Shown here in pieces: positions 47,261 through 60,949 of a stretch of 64,000 nt of DNA. Source of the stretch: Sitta carolinensis (Eukaryota; Chordata; Aves; Passeriformes; Sittidae). Numbering within the stretch: position 1 is the stretch's first letter; each line of letters begins with the position of its first letter. The notes beneath the pieces were generated by a model, which saw only the letters and a program-made list of their open reading frames with translations, was not told the DNA's origin and did not search any database. The stretch spans positions 868,001-932,000 of the forward strand of contig CM063295.1 in assembly GCA_032173965.1 (NCBI GenBank). The letters are read 5' to 3'. A program made the position numbers and the translations under genes.

Positions 47261-50200
47261 GAAAGCTTTATCCCTTGGAGACCTTCTCTGAGATCACCTG
47301 GATTCCTGGCAACTTTGCTCTTATCTCAATTTGGAGAAGTCCAAGTCAAGCTGACTAACCATCATCAGAGATGAAGAGCAGAAAATCAAGCCATCAATCA
47401 TCCACAAAGAGGGTACAGCAGCAACGAAGAAGCCATTAGAGGCAAAGTGGACCTGTCAGAGACTCAGCGTGAGGTGCCTCTTTCGCAGGAGAAACTCCCA
47501 CGCTTTAACACTGTCTCTTCAGGGAGAACTTAGTGTCATTTTCTGCGGGTGCCTCACAAAACAATTAAAATAAATGTCTTCAGAATACAGTTTTCTTCTT
47601 TCTCTGGGAATGTTTCCAGCTCACTTAGTTACAGTATCACCACAAAGAAAATGAAATTTTGCAATTATTGAGGACAGATATCAGCAGAGGGTAATAGCTT
47701 AACTGTGGACCTGCTGGAGCATTGGGGCAATGCCAGGAAGGCACATTCAGAGGGCTTGGCCTGACTCTACCCTCCTGGTGCCACCAGGAAGAGTTCAGGA
47801 CAACAGAGAGGTGCTGCTGTGCTGGCTGGGAGCAGTACAGAGCTCTCCCACTGTGCCACACCTAGTGTGGGCTGATGCTTGTGGGCCTCAGCACAGTGGG
47901 TACGGGCTCAAATCTACAATGAATAGTATTAAAAATGAGTTTGAGCTTATTTTCCTTCCCACTATCTGTTCCTGTCTCCTCTTGCTGTCCTGCAGGCTGC
48001 CTCTTCTCCATCCTGTTCCCTCTTATCCAGTCACTCCCTGTTTTCCAATGTCTTCCACCAACCTTTTTGCTTCTGCAACTTCATTTATTGCTATTCTCTT
48101 CCTTCCTGTTGCAGATCTGTCCCCTTCTCCTTGCTTATGTCCTGGCTCCGAGTTTGCTGGTGTCGGGTTGCACATTCCGGGGACAGAGCCTGGCCCTTGC
48201 ACCCTGCTTGGTGTATTCCTGGCCAGCTGTCAGTGACATATTACGCAGGCTGAGCCCACGGCAGCTCTTTGAACGCATTCCCATGCAGGTCTCTTCCGAT
48301 CTGCTTGTTCAAGCTTCTTCTATTACACCCCCAGCCCACTTACAAAAATCACCAGTAATTTTGTAGCTCATAAAGCCTGAAATGCAATTACAAGCATATC
48401 AGTAACTTCCTTTTCTCACACCAAGGCTCCCTTGCAAATGTTTTATTTCACAGGATGTTAAAAAAATTCTTGATTTACAGCAGAAACTGAAAAATGTTCT
48501 CTTCCAACTTGGTGTCTATGACTACCTGGACACTTTTTTTTTTTTTTTTTTATTTATCACATTGCCATGCAGTGCCAAGCGAGCACACGCTTCTGGCAGG
48601 AACCAATTCACAGTGTTTGTGCAGAGCATGAAACATGAGGGGCCTCACACACAGCAGCGACTACTCAGGGCTACTCTAGTGCCAACAACAGAAATCCAGC
48701 AGGGGTGTGATTTTGCAGGAGGAGTCTTTAAATTTAACTTACACCAGAGCAAGAGGAAGGGCAGCACCACAGCTGAGTTACCAGCCTGCGGTTGCCTGCT
48801 GCAGATCTTATTTCCAGCATCAAGGATGTCCCTTTTGCCTGAATTTGCCCCTCTTTATGCATTTGGAGCCTAAAAAATGGGGTGTGTCTTAGTGATATAC
48901 CCACATAGTGTGTGATCCACATGCCAGAGAAGCCCTGGCTCTGGCCCTTCACTGATGGCTCTACCAGGAGCAGTGGGCACCAAGACTCAGGTTAGGTGAC
49001 TTAATTAAGGTCTGAATGTAGGTTAAATGAGTGTTAGTCCTTCACTGTCACAGGTCATCACAGAACAAAGTGAAAATTTCACTCACCTACTCAGTGGGGA
49101 TTTGGGAGGTGGAAATTTGCCTCCTGCTGAGCCTTTGTGGCATCTGAACAGGTGGGACTTGGCATGGATTGATCTGCTGGAGGGAGAGTGAAGATCAGTC
49201 AGGTAAGTGTGTGTGGACATAGGCACAGAAAATATACCCAAATCCTACTTTCCTGAGTACAGACAAGCAGGATGACAGATTTTTTGCTTAGGAATCTCCT
49301 TGCAGTGGAAGTACCTGACCCACAGGCAGCCTCCTGCAGGGCTCAGGCTCATGCAATCCATGCAGTTGTTGCCCACCTTCCCCCTTGCTGTGCCTCTTCC
49401 CCAGCTTTGTGAGGCTATGCAGGGAAAACGCTTTTACAAGGTTAGTTTTCAAACAACCAGGGAGTTTTGGGACTTCTGCTCAGCCCTCCTTTCATTGTCT
49501 CTGCCTTCTGTGGTGGCCTCCACTGCTTTGTTTGTGGCAGAAAGGAGATGCAATGGCTCTTGCCATTTAACTTCAGCATCTTTACCACCTCATGGGATTT
49601 TGTCAGGTTTATGAGTGACACCTCAGCTGCACAGCTGAGTGGCTCAGGTACTGCACCACCAGAACCATGAGCTAATCCCGTGACCAGGAACGGGCTGGAA
49701 AACCCAAAGCTGACTTGGGTGACTGACAAGCATCAACCAGCTATGTCTTCTGGCTGTGTTTTCCTTCACAGATGAGTGTTCATCCACTCCTGACGATCAT
49801 AGTGTTGAAGAAAGAATTGCTAAGAAGTTTTTCCTCCTTGGAGCTCTGCCTTCCCACCCGTCCATGCCAGGGAGTGAAAAAAGCCGGCTCTCTGAGAAGA
49901 GTCGCTGGAAGCCGGAGCTCACACAAGCCCCCAGCACACCCCCACCAGCCCTGGGGCTACTCGAGTTTCAGAGGCTGTGCCAGGCAGGAGCTCTCTCGTG
50001 GTCTCTGCTCCTGGCCAAGGTTTGCTCTGCTGCATTGATCCAGGCAGGGCAAATCTAGAGCTTCCTCTGTGAGCATGGAAGCTCCAAGCCGATGGAATGT
50101 AGATGTCCTCACAGCATGCAGGTCAGCTGCTTAAAAGCTAAAAAGCCTCAAAGACAGAAGAACGTCACCCTGCACCCATGCCCTCACCTGGTGGGTTCCC

Positions 50201-53200
50201 CCTCCTCACCAAAGGCTGCCCAGGTGTACGCACCTTGTGTTTTGAATCTACATGTGGGAAGCTCCACACTGATCCATTAGAGAAGACCAAGAAATATCCA
50301 CTGAATACAGAATCAATTCTGTTCTAGCCTAGATTCCAGCCACAGCTGCAGCCAGTACAGAGTCAGTGGTGCCTCTCAATGCAGGACACAGACATTTCGC
50401 TCATTTTGGGGATAGCAAACTGAAACAAAGGCAACTGAGAGAAAGTTTTGTATTAATTGGAGTTTTGTATTAATTCCAACTTTTTATGTTTTAATTAACT
50501 GGCAAAGAAACTAACAGTGTCCCACAGTGGCATGAACTTTTTCCTGCCTCCTGAAATACAGAGGGAGTTGCAATTTCTCCCCCTTCTTACAGCTGTCTCT
50601 GAAAATTATTACTTTCAAAAGAACAAACAGATAATTTGTCCCAAATTGAAAAAAAAAAAGACCAAAAAACAAAACCCAAGCAATCAAAAATAATTTTGTC
50701 AGAGCTTGCCCAATTTGATTTTGCTTTGTAATCATTAACTTTCTGTTGCAAAAGAATTCATATGGGAAACTTTTTCCAGCCTAATTCTTGAACCTTGTTC
50801 TTCTAATTAATCAGATGATGGTCTTACAGCTTGATTCTGTTTTCTGTTCTAGTTAAACTGTTTAGAAATGTGCTAATGATTCATTCTCATGCAATTAGAT
50901 TCAGCAGACAGTGTCTTTACTACACTTCTGCGAAGTTTGCTGTGAAGAGCAGCACAGTACAAAGAAACCAGTCATGAATCCATAAAGAAAATGATGGTAT
51001 TGAGGAAATACATTTGAGGACCCGGACCTGTATTTAATGCATGTCATTAGCTATCTGCAAGAGACAAATGACATGAGGGAAAGCAGAGTCTTTCAGTCTG
51101 CAGAGAACTCAGAAGATATTCTTCAACCTTTCATATTCCACTTCTTTTTCGTATTAAGAATCCAAGTCTCTAAAGATCTACCTTGTAAAATTTCCACTGA
51201 ACTGTAACAGGAGACACTGTGAAATTACAGCACTGCAAAACTCAGGGAAATGAATTTCCATCATGGCTCTGCATAAATTTGTTCTTTGCTGAAGCTGAAG
51301 TGACTGACGTTTTCATGCCGTGTGTGCACAGGGCTTTGAGGCTTGGATTTCACAAGAAGTGCAGACGCACCACTGGGAACTCCGTGGAAGCTGCCTTGTT
51401 TACAGGGCTCAGCCCAGTGGGACTGGGTTTAATTCAAGTCAGGTCACAGGAGATTGTGCTCCAGCCTTCTCATCACGACTCTATGACATCCAGACTCCAT
51501 GCTGATATATGCTACTGCAGAGAAAACCCTGCCTGGGGGAGAAGGGAGAGCACAGCATCTCTTCATGCAGTACCACCTGGCCCAATGTCAAGCCAGCAAG
51601 TCCATGAGAGGCCAGGGACCAAACCAGAGAGACACCAGGGGTGTGGCCATGGCTGGGACATAGCTCGTGCAATGGCCCTGAGGACAGGAGCCTGAAGTTA
51701 AAGGCAGCTTTGGAGACCACACAAGGCTTCTCACTGCCCTGCTCTCACAGCACCCCAATCCCAGATTTGGGATATGCACACCCACACCAGAGCTGGCCTT
51801 GGATTGAGGCAGGTAAGCCCTGAGGAAGGGAAGCAGCTCTGTTTGGAGATCCATATGCTGGAAAATGATCCATGTTTTATGAAAGTCATTGGTGCAGGCC
51901 AGGAGGGAAGGTACCACAGGCAGCTCCAGAGATCTGTGCACCAGACTGGGGGGCCATGGGGATGTCTGAGGGATCATGGGGTCCCCAGGGCTGGGAGCCT
52001 GTTGGCTGGAAATACCACATTTCCTAATGTGTGACATTTGGTCTTTATTAAATGGTTGCTCTATGACAATGAAGCTTTTCTGTGACTGCAGCTGGCCAGT
52101 GGTTGTAGTGCACACCCATGAGTTTCTGTCACCCATTTGTTGCCTGTCCTTTGACGAGGGCCCTGTTGGTAGCCAGGAGGCAGGAAACACTCTAGAACAT
52201 TTGCAGGACTGGGTCTAAGGCTGGCAGAGATGGGTTTGCTGTGATAAATGAATACCGGTCCTGCTACTGAGCAGCAGTCTGTGCTGTGACACAGGCAAGA
52301 AGAGAAACCTCTGGTGTAAGGGTAGCCATGATTAGGGCTTTAAAGGGATTTTGTCTGTTGCAGGAAAGAGATTTAATGTTGCTGGAGTTACAGAGAGCAA
52401 GCAGTAACCCCACACAATTTCTCCTTCAGAGACCTTATTTCGGGTTGAGTGAAGGGAGGCTCACGCAGTGTAGTAGTTTAGGAACGCCAAACCAGGACAC
52501 GCAGAAATTGCAAGACTGAGTCATGGCTGGAGAGGCTGGAATTGTAATGCCTCAACAGCTCATTCTTTTCCTCTGTTCTCAAACAGGAGCTTAGTTCTGT
52601 AGGAGGCCAGAGATGACAAGAGAGGGAACACTGGACAAAGTTGCCCAGTACACTTCTACTACCCCACGGTTCACCTTGCACCCTTCACATGCTGAATGCA
52701 CATTTCCAAAGGCTTACCCCTTGCAGTGCCTTGCAAGCTCTGCTTCTACCTAAGCAACAATACACTTGCCAAGCATCTTCATCACTGCAGCCTCCTTCCC
52801 ACCTGAAACCTCCCAGGCCCCAGGTCTTGTGTCTGGCTTGTGCAGAGATGCAACCTCATGATGCTCAGCCCCATATAAATGACTTTTCCATTCCAGATTA
52901 AGGACTTCACCTGCATGGATTCTGCCTGCATCTCCTGCACCTGCACCTCCTTTCACTTCCCAAGTCCTTGAGATGCCTCTGACTCCACAAAATCTCCAAA
53001 ATGTCTGTTTTACAGCTTTCTTCACTCAGCTTTACCCCTCCAGAATTGCCAACATTTATCTCACTGCATCATCAACTCTCCACCCATTTCAAATTCAATT
53101 GAAAGCACATTTTCTCCCTTGCCTGTGGTTCCTAAATTATATACCCAGCTAATTTCAAAATTTCAATTCAGAAACTTGGCAAGGTAATTATTAATAACAC

Positions 53201-53674
53201 CTCTGTTCTTCTTTGGAGGAGAAATAATACTAGAAACATGTGAAATGTGTACACAGTTGTCATTCTCACTCTCCTCTTTTACCAAACATTCTGTTCTTTA
53301 CAGGAAATAAAAACAACCCTACACCCAGTATTAAGTGGCTGAGGCAGTGTAATTAGCATGGAACCATGAAATTGGGACAGTATTCCTTGACGTGTCCCAA
53401 AACTAGGGAGTGACACAGATGCTACTGTCTGCCATGAATTAGTGCTTGGCTGTAAGGGGTCAGCAGCACAGGGGGCTGAGCTTGGGGAGCAGTGCACACT
53501 GAGAGCTGGAGCCCTGCAGTTCCTGCAGTCACTTGTGTGGAGCTCACCATGGCAAACTGCTCCAGCTGTAATGACGTTATTCATTATTTGATTCAAGATT
53601 TCACATGGACTTCCCAAGGACCCAGAGCTGCTGGGAAGCATTGAGCTGTGGTATGGCCTGCAAGCACCAGGCAC
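47261..53674. other. Unannotated interval, six kilobases
   Basis: Non-coding as far as I can support. A T18 run lies at 48534-48551. Two neighbouring frames at 49300-49440 and 49756-50058 have exon-like edges (CAG before and GTTAGT after the first; 'TTCCTTCACAG' before the second) but encode no recognisable domain. Other open frames are short. Confidence 0.4.
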
Positions 53675-54003
53675 AGAATCATGGAATGGTTTGGGTTGGA
53701 AGGGACCTTAAAGTTCATCCTATCCCACCCCCAGCCATGAGCAGGGACATCTTCCACTATCCCAGTTTACTCCAAGCCCCAGTGTCCAACTTGGCCTGAA
53801 ACATATCCAGGCATCCAGAGGCAGCCACAGCTTCTCTGGGCAACTTGTGCCAGGGCCTCATCACCCACACAGCCAGGAATTCTTTCCCAATATCCATCTA
53901 ACCCTGCCCTCTGGCAGTGGGAAGCCATTCCCCCTTGTCCTGTCCATCCATGCCCTGGTACAAAGTCCCTCTCCAGCCCTCTTGTAAGCCCCCTGTGCAT
54001 ACT
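53675..54003 (-). mobile_element. CR1 LINE 3' fragment
   Basis: Well-preserved reverse-strand CR1 of about 330 bp: 'CAGAATCATGGAATGGTTTG', 'TTGGAAGGGACCTTAAAGTT', 'CACAGCTTCTCTGGGCAACT', 'GAAGCCATTCCCCCTTGTCC', 'AAAGTCCCTCTCCAGCCCTC'. Confidence 0.9.
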
Positions 54004-57000
54004 GGAGTTAAGTACCTGGTTTTTTTTACTTTCTAAGTTTTCATTTTCCTACCTGTACCTACAAAACATACAGTAATATCCTGAAGAATTTTTCATTGCC
54101 CATAGCGCCACAGGGTGTGCAGTGAAGAAGCTTCAGGGTCTCTCATGAAGTAATAGTAGTATACGGATGCTATAGTATAGTCCCTAGTGTACACTGGGAG
54201 CTGAGCTCAGTGATCCAGGTGTCCCCCTTATCCTGTGTTCTCACACCATCCCAGCAGGAACCAGGGTTATGCTTCCCTAACTGGGGAAAGAAGGGAAAAA
54301 GAAAATAAGTCCCTTGGAGGATGAGGGGGAAATAGAAAGATGGGGTGCCTCTAATTCTTGTGGTAGAGGGACAAAGTGAAGGGGTCCTGAGAAAGGCAGG
54401 AGGTGAGAAGTCCTCAATGGATGCAAGTAGGGAAGCTGAGCTTTCAACCTTGGAAGATAAGGAATCTTATCAGATTCCAGCTCACAATCATTTTGTTTTG
54501 GGAGGAGGATAACATGTAAAAAGGCCAGAGAGGTATCCAGGGGCTTTTAATTCTGAAGACTTGTCCTGGAGTTGTCAGGCCAGTCTTATTTAGTGGCATT
54601 TACGGACCTGTAGGAAAGTGCTCACACAGACAAGAGTCAACTTATTGCTCACCTTACTCAGTAGTGTCAGTGGCTTTGGCTATCACGGGCCCTTCCTGGC
54701 CCCTCAGTCTCCAGGGTGCTGAGGAGCTGCCTCAAGCAAACATAGCACAAAAAGATAAATAAATAAAAGTTCTAAGCTGAATGTCTCTTATCAGCAAGAG
54801 CTGGGGAGGAGAAAGTCTGGTGATCGTGAGAGCCTTTGGCTCTGTGCTATGACAGCCAGTGCTTGTCTGGCAGATACATCCCTGCTTCTTCTCCCTGCCT
54901 CCTGGAATCCTCTCCCAATTACAGCTCCCTGGCTCTGCTCCAGGCACCCTGCTCCGATAGAAGTGTAGGGTATTTAAGAAGTAGTACTTCTCAAGTGTTT
55001 AAAGAGAATCAGATATTGTTTAGAAGTTGGCCAAATTCCATGTTCTCTGGCTGGGGAGGGGATAAGCTTCCACTTGAATGGAGTGAAAGTAAAAGCTGCC
55101 CTGCTGAGAGACCCCCCAAAGTGAAGACACGGAACCAGCTAAGGGATGGGAAAGGCCTGGGCTGACAATGAAGCCACTGAACCTCCAGAAGCTCCTTTAG
55201 AACCTTTGGAATTCACCTCAGAACTTCTGGAGATCAGTCACTGCTCTGCAGCCTTTCCTGGGGCTGCCCAAGCTGTGTCTGGCCATCACAGCTGGTGGGT
55301 TGGCACTAAACCTCAGGCTGAGCCAAGGCACTGGTTCCACCCACACCACCACAGCCACAAAGCTGTCAGGTCCCATGAGCCATTAGCATTACTCCTCATG
55401 CTCCCTTTTCCATTGGTTTCCTGCAGCACCACTGCACTTTTCCCACTCCCAGTCCCCCTCTTGCCACTCATGGCTGAGTGTGCATTGTGCAGTGTGACCC
55501 TGGGTCCTGTTGTACCCTCAGGAGTCCTCCTGGGTGATCCACCACCTCCCACACAGTGCCAGGGCTCTATCCTGTCACACACCCTGCCAGGACAAGGACT
55601 TCACATGGGTCAGGCACACATCTGTGAGCTGGCTCAGGGTGCCACGTGCTGATGTCACCTTCTGGGCTGAGCCTTCAGAGGCAGGTGGCAGAGAGCACCA
55701 GCAGAACCATAGACCTCTTTCTGGGAAAAAGAAACTTGCTGCATAACATTTCTGCTAAATCATTTGTTCCTAAAAGCCATGTTCATCCTGCCTCTTCCTT
55801 GGTGGGGCCAACCCTGGATTTTGGAAAGCACTGCATTTACCAACTTCATGCAGATTGCCTGATCCCTGTTCATGTACCACTGTGGAGTAATACTTGTGGA
55901 AGGCAGTCAAATTACACACAGCAGTACTGAGTATGAAGAAGACTCGTGAAACTAGAGCTTTTTCTAAAATATCAGTGCAGCCCTTTTGGATTAGGAGTCC
56001 GGCCCCAAGATGTCCTAAAACTGGAAAAATGCCCCAAAACTAAAAGTTCGATGTCCCATCACATGGGTTTGATGCCACCTCGTGGTAGTTCCATGTCTTG
56101 AATTGCAAGGCAAAGGTTTCACTCTTGGAATGTTTCCCAAGCAGATTCCTTCTGAGAGGGAAACAGTTTGGAAAGACGATGAAGATAGACAGACATTCAG
56201 CTCTTCACTGCTGATTTGCAGCTCCACAGCACTGTTAATAAATGTTAATATGAGTGTAAAGCAGAAGGATTGCACATTATTCTGTAAGGTAATGTGAAAA
56301 TACCTTCAGGATATGGATGTGGCCGTCACTGAATATGCTGAGATGGCCTGACATGAAACTCTAGCCATAGTTGCCTCACCATCCTGGGACCTCAGACAAA
56401 CACTTCTATTGAATTCACGGTTAGATTTTCAAATTTGGAGGAGCTCTGTCCTCCCTTAAGAGCAACTTCCCTCTCCAGTCCAGTTGTCATTATATTGTGC
56501 TAAGGACGTAATAAAGAGCTGAATTATCTCACCCTTTAAACAGGGGAACAGAAATTACTAGAACTGGTACAGATATTTAAACTGAGAATTGTCTCTTTCA
56601 AAAGAAAATTGTTCCTCCTCCCCTCTCACCACTCTAGCAGAGAGTGATTTGCCAGGTGCATTCATGGAGCTTTAGAGCCTTTCATGCAGCAAATGGTCCA
56701 GATTGCTTTCGTTTGCTCTCTGAACTGCAGGAAAGACAACACTTTACAACTGCCAGAATGCATTCTTGGACCGTTCTAATATAAAACTCTCATGTTCATT
56801 GACTGAATAATCACAGACCATGTACAAATTGTAGTGAAATGACTCCCTGTTCCTCACTTTTTCCCCAAGCCTCAGGCACACTCATATCATGACAGCATCA
56901 TGTCAGGCCCTGCAAAAGTGCTAGATCCTGAAGGTAGCATAGCTGGGACATTGCTGCAGCTGACCTAATTACTCTTAGGTTGCAGCTTGGCTGATTAACT

Positions 57001-57860
57001 TTTATGTAGCCCTGTAATATCACAGGCATTTTATTTTCAATGCTGGAACTATCTTGGACAGTGTAAATCTGGGGGAAAACCTCTGCAAATCACACAGCTC
57101 TGCCATGAAATGAGACAGATGTCATTTTACTGTCTATATAAATGAAATCACTTTTGCAATCTCCAGTTTTCAGGTGCTTGTGTGCAACTTTTTCACCAGA
57201 CTGAACACTCCAAATGTCTAAATACAGCTGTTTGTTAAGCTGTTCACTATCTGAAGAGTTTAGAGGGGGTGTTACATCAATCTTTGTTTATATCACTCTC
57301 AAAAACCTATTTGACTGAAATTTGTCATCACTGCTCTTTCCTTAAAATCTGCACATTTGAATCTGATTGCAAGGTACGAATTGGGTGGGAAAATAGGAGA
57401 GATTTTTACACGTGCCTATCTGAAGAGGCTTTAAAGGCTGAAGTGGCAGAGGCAGCAAGTGAGCAATGATCTGTGTAGTAATGAACCTCTTTCTCTCACA
57501 CATGGACTTATGAAAGTGGGAGCTTATATTTCCTGGCTAAGAGATATTTTCAGTTTTCCTAGGAGAATGTTGCTGTTGGATGCCTTGCTTGGATGCCATG
57601 GTCTCAGGCCCTTGGATCTCTTTAGAAGAGGAATCACCACCTTGAGTGAAACCAGCACTGGTTTGCCAGAGCCGTGAATAAGTGTTACACACCTGTGTTG
57701 AGTTTTGCTTAAATCACAGCAATCAAGGCAAACAAAATGCTTTTGGTGTATTTACCTTCATTTCCAGAGCCAGCAGAAGAGAAGGAAGTGAGGAACCATT
57801 CAGATTGAGGAGAAACACAACCCTCTGCAGGATCTTCAGTGGAGGAAAAGCATATAAGGG
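54004..57860. other. Unannotated interval
   Basis: Unique non-coding sequence, AT-rich at 56300-57300. No gene or RNA gene recognised. A few short frames exceed 100 codons near 54836-55650 but show no family similarity. Confidence 0.4.
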
Positions 57861-57861
57861 A

Positions 57862-58140
57862 AATCACAGAATCCCAGAATGGTCTGGGTTGAAGGGACCT
57901 TAAAGCTCATCCCATGCCATGGGCAGGGACACCTTCCATTTTCCCAGGTGGCTCCAAGCTCTCTCCAACCTGGCCTTGGACACTTTCAGGGATCTGGAGG
58001 CAACCACAGCTTCTCTGGGCAACCTGTGCCAGGGCCTCAGCAGCCTCACTGGGAACAGTGTGATAGGACAGTGATAGGACAAGGCTTAAGGATGGCTTAA
58101 GGCCATTCCCTGTTGTGAAAAGTTCCTCTCTAAACTGATC
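57862..58140 (-). mobile_element. CR1 LINE 3' fragment
   Basis: Reverse-strand CR1: 'ATCACAGAATCCCAGAATGG', 'CCATGGGCAGGGACACCTTC', 'ACCACAGCTTCTCTGGGCAA'. After about 58056 the match weakens. 'AGTGATAGGACAAGG' and 'GGCCATTCCCTGTTGTG' suggest a diverged continuation. Confidence 0.83.
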
Positions 58141-59700
58141 TGAAATCTACATCAAGACTTGGTGATACAGATTAAAACATGCACAAATCTACCTCCTCCT
58201 CTGTAGTGACTCCTCACTGTGTAATGGCTTCCCAGTTGGTGCAGGTGTGTTCAGGATGGCATATCCCACACAGCATCCAACTGCCTGTTGGTGAAAGTGC
58301 AGGCCCCACTCCTGTCCTGCCTGCCCTCTCTGGGCAGAGGTTATGAACCACAGGTTAAGCAAAGTCAGATGGCCACGTTCAGGTAACACAAGTCACACTT
58401 GACACCAGTCAGCCTCTGCTCTGGTTTGTTTGTCAGTGATAAAACCACCTGGATGTCCTGCCATCCTATTCTGGACAGAACAAACCAGGCCATGTTGTAC
58501 TGCTGCTGAGTGCCCAGTGCTGCTGCTCCCAGTGCCCACCCAAGTTTTGGTTATACCTGTCCCTCAAATATAACCCTCTCCACGCCCTGCCCTCCCCTGC
58601 TGCTGCCATGTTTGGGAAGAATGAGATCTACCTGAAGGGACTCTGCACTGTAGATCACCTAAGGAGCATCTCTTGTCAGCATCTGAGCTCTCCGCAGGCA
58701 GCCGATTATTCATGTTTTGCTTGCTGGTCCAATTTATTTTTAGCTGACAGAAACAGCTGTGTGGGGGAGAAGACATGAGGAACAAAAGCTGACAGCATGA
58801 TTAACTTTTTAACTCAAATTGCTTCTCAATTAAAAGAAGCTAAATATTCCCTGTGCTCCTGGTACCACTTTTCTATGTTGGCAGCTGCTGTGCTCCCAGG
58901 AACATGGCACAGTTTTGTGGATGTGGGCAGAGGTGGGGCTGCAGGGAAGAAAGGCTGTCCACAGCTGCTCCTCCCCCTGGGGTCACCTCACTGGTCTGGG
59001 GGACAACGCATGAGGTGCCAGGCCCAGCATGGCCAGTGCTATGGGGTGGGCTCAGAGAAGACATCAGGCCACCTGAGCTCAGCCTCACCAACCATAAAAT
59101 AAGATCTCTAGTGAGATTTCAAAGCTATTCCAACCCCTTGCAGGGTGTAAGGGTGCGGGTGCAGAGAAGCATCCAGCAGTTCATGTTCTAACAATGAAAA
59201 GTGCTTGTAAAATCCTCAAACAAATCTTATACATGCTACCAGGAAGAACCTCAGCTCTGCTGGGATTGATGATGTTTATTCAAGGTACAACACTGGGAAA
59301 GTTTCCAGCCACCAATAACTGGGGTGCAGTCACTTCACATCTGACAAAACGAGAGCTCCTCACTGCTTTAAAGTCTTATGAGTCTTAAAGACTCACAAAG
59401 TCTTCAGCCATGCAAACTTGATATCTGCTTTTCCCCACATTGCTTTGTTTGCTTCCCAGCCTTTTCAATACACCTCCTTATCCCACTCTGCCCTTTGCCT
59501 CGTGAGGATCAAGGCTTTCCTCTGAATCCTGTACTCAGGTTTGAACTTTGACTCCCAGTTGTCTGCCTAATTCCCCCTTGCCCCCAGACAAGACCCAGAA
59601 GGGGCAGGAACAGGCATGTGCTGGGGAGGGATGGGGCAAGGTTGCAGCTCAGGACATCAGAAACAGACTCTGTCCAGGCAACCCCTGGATCCCTCCCCAG
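58141..59700. other. Unannotated interval
   Basis: Unique non-coding sequence. No gene or repeat recognised. Confidence 0.4.
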
Positions 59701-59702
59701 CA

Positions 59703-60665
59703 GGAATCACACAATGGTTCAGGCTGGAAAAGACCACCGTAGATCAAATGATCCCACCTCCCTGCTCCAGCAGGGTTGTATGACACATGATTGTGTCCAG
59801 GCAGGTTTTGAATATCTATACTGAGGGAGAGTCCACCCCCTCTCTGGGCAGCCTCTTCAGTGCTCAGTCCATGCACAGAAAGTTCTTCCTCGTTCTGATG
59901 GAAAAAATCTTGCCCATTGCCTCTTGTGCTGGGCCCCATGGAACAGATCCTGGTCTTATGCTCTGACCTCTCCCTACAGACATTGACACTTTTGGACAAC
60001 GGCCACTCTCAGCTGTGTGTCCTCTTGAGGCTGAACTGCCCCAGCTCCCTCAGCCTTTCCTTCTCAGGGAGATGCTCCACCACCTTCATCACCTTTCCTC
60101 AGTGGACCTGCTGGAGCAATGAGGAAGCAATGGAGATGCTGCAAGAGCTGGAACCTACCTGCTCTGAGGCTGGGCTGGGCAAACTGGGGGCATTCAGCCT
60201 GGAGAAGGCTCCAGGGAGACCTTAAACCCCTTCCAGTGCTTAAAGGGGCTTCAAGAGAATTGGAGAGGGACTTGAGACATATGCCTGGAGAGGACAAGAG
60301 GACATGGTTTCACACTGATGGGGTTAGCTTACTAGGAAGAAATTCTTGGCTGTCAGGGGGTTGAGCCCTGGCACAGGGTGCCCAGAGAAATTGTGCCCAC
60401 CCCATCTCTCAACGTGTCCAAGGCAAGGTCAGACAATGGTTGGAAAAACCTGGGATAGTGGAAGGTATCCCGGCCCATGGCAGGGAGTGGAACTGGATGG
60501 TCCTTCAGGTCCCTTTCACAGTATCATTCTATGCCCACTCCAGGAGCTTCATGTCCCTCCTATCCTAAGGAGCCCAGAACTGGACACAGCTTTCCAGATG
60601 TGCCTCACTAAGGCTAACCAGATGGGAAGGATCCCCTCCCTGACCTGCTGGCAATGCTGTTCCTA
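59703..60665 (-). mobile_element. Older CR1 LINE copy split by a younger CR1
   Basis: Reverse-strand CR1 in two pieces. The left piece (59703-about 60118) runs from the tail 'GGAATCACACAATGGTTCAG' through 'CTGGGCAGCCTCTTCAGTGC' and 'CCCCAGCTCCCTCAGCCTTT' to 'CAGTGGACCTGCTGGAGC'. The right piece (60534-about 60665) picks up the more 5' part: 'CTCCAGGAGCTTCATGTCCC', 'GAGCCCAGAACTGGACACAG', 'CCCTCCCTGACCTGCTGGCA'. Together the pieces make the longest CR1 copy in the window. Confidence 0.82.
60119..60533 (+). mobile_element. Younger CR1 LINE 3' fragment nested in an older copy
   Basis: Sense-strand CR1 inside the reverse-strand copy: 'CATTCAGCCTGGAGAAGGCT', 'CCAGTGCTTAAAGGGGCTTC', 'GGCACAGGGTGCCCAGAGAA', 'GATAGTGGAAGGTATCCCGG', tail 'CACAGTATCATTCTATG'. 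Its left edge is uncertain by about 10 bp. Confidence 0.85.
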
Positions 60666-60949
60666 CCCCAGGATCCCCCACCTTGGCCCCGGGATACAGG
60701 GCTGGTGAAGGTCAGTTGTGTCCTCCAGAGCCTTTTCTGCACAACTCCTGTCCAGCAGGTCACCCCCAGCCCGGGCTGGGACATGCAACGACCTCCCAGA
60801 TGCTTTAGCTCCAGCACGGACAGTCTCAGGCACTGGATGTTCAAGGTGGAAATCCTCGCGTAGGAATAAGCCCCCATTGCTCCCCTCAACAGCTCCCTTG
60901 TCAGGCAGCCTCGGCTGAGCATAGATGACTGTGAGCGACACAGCACCAG

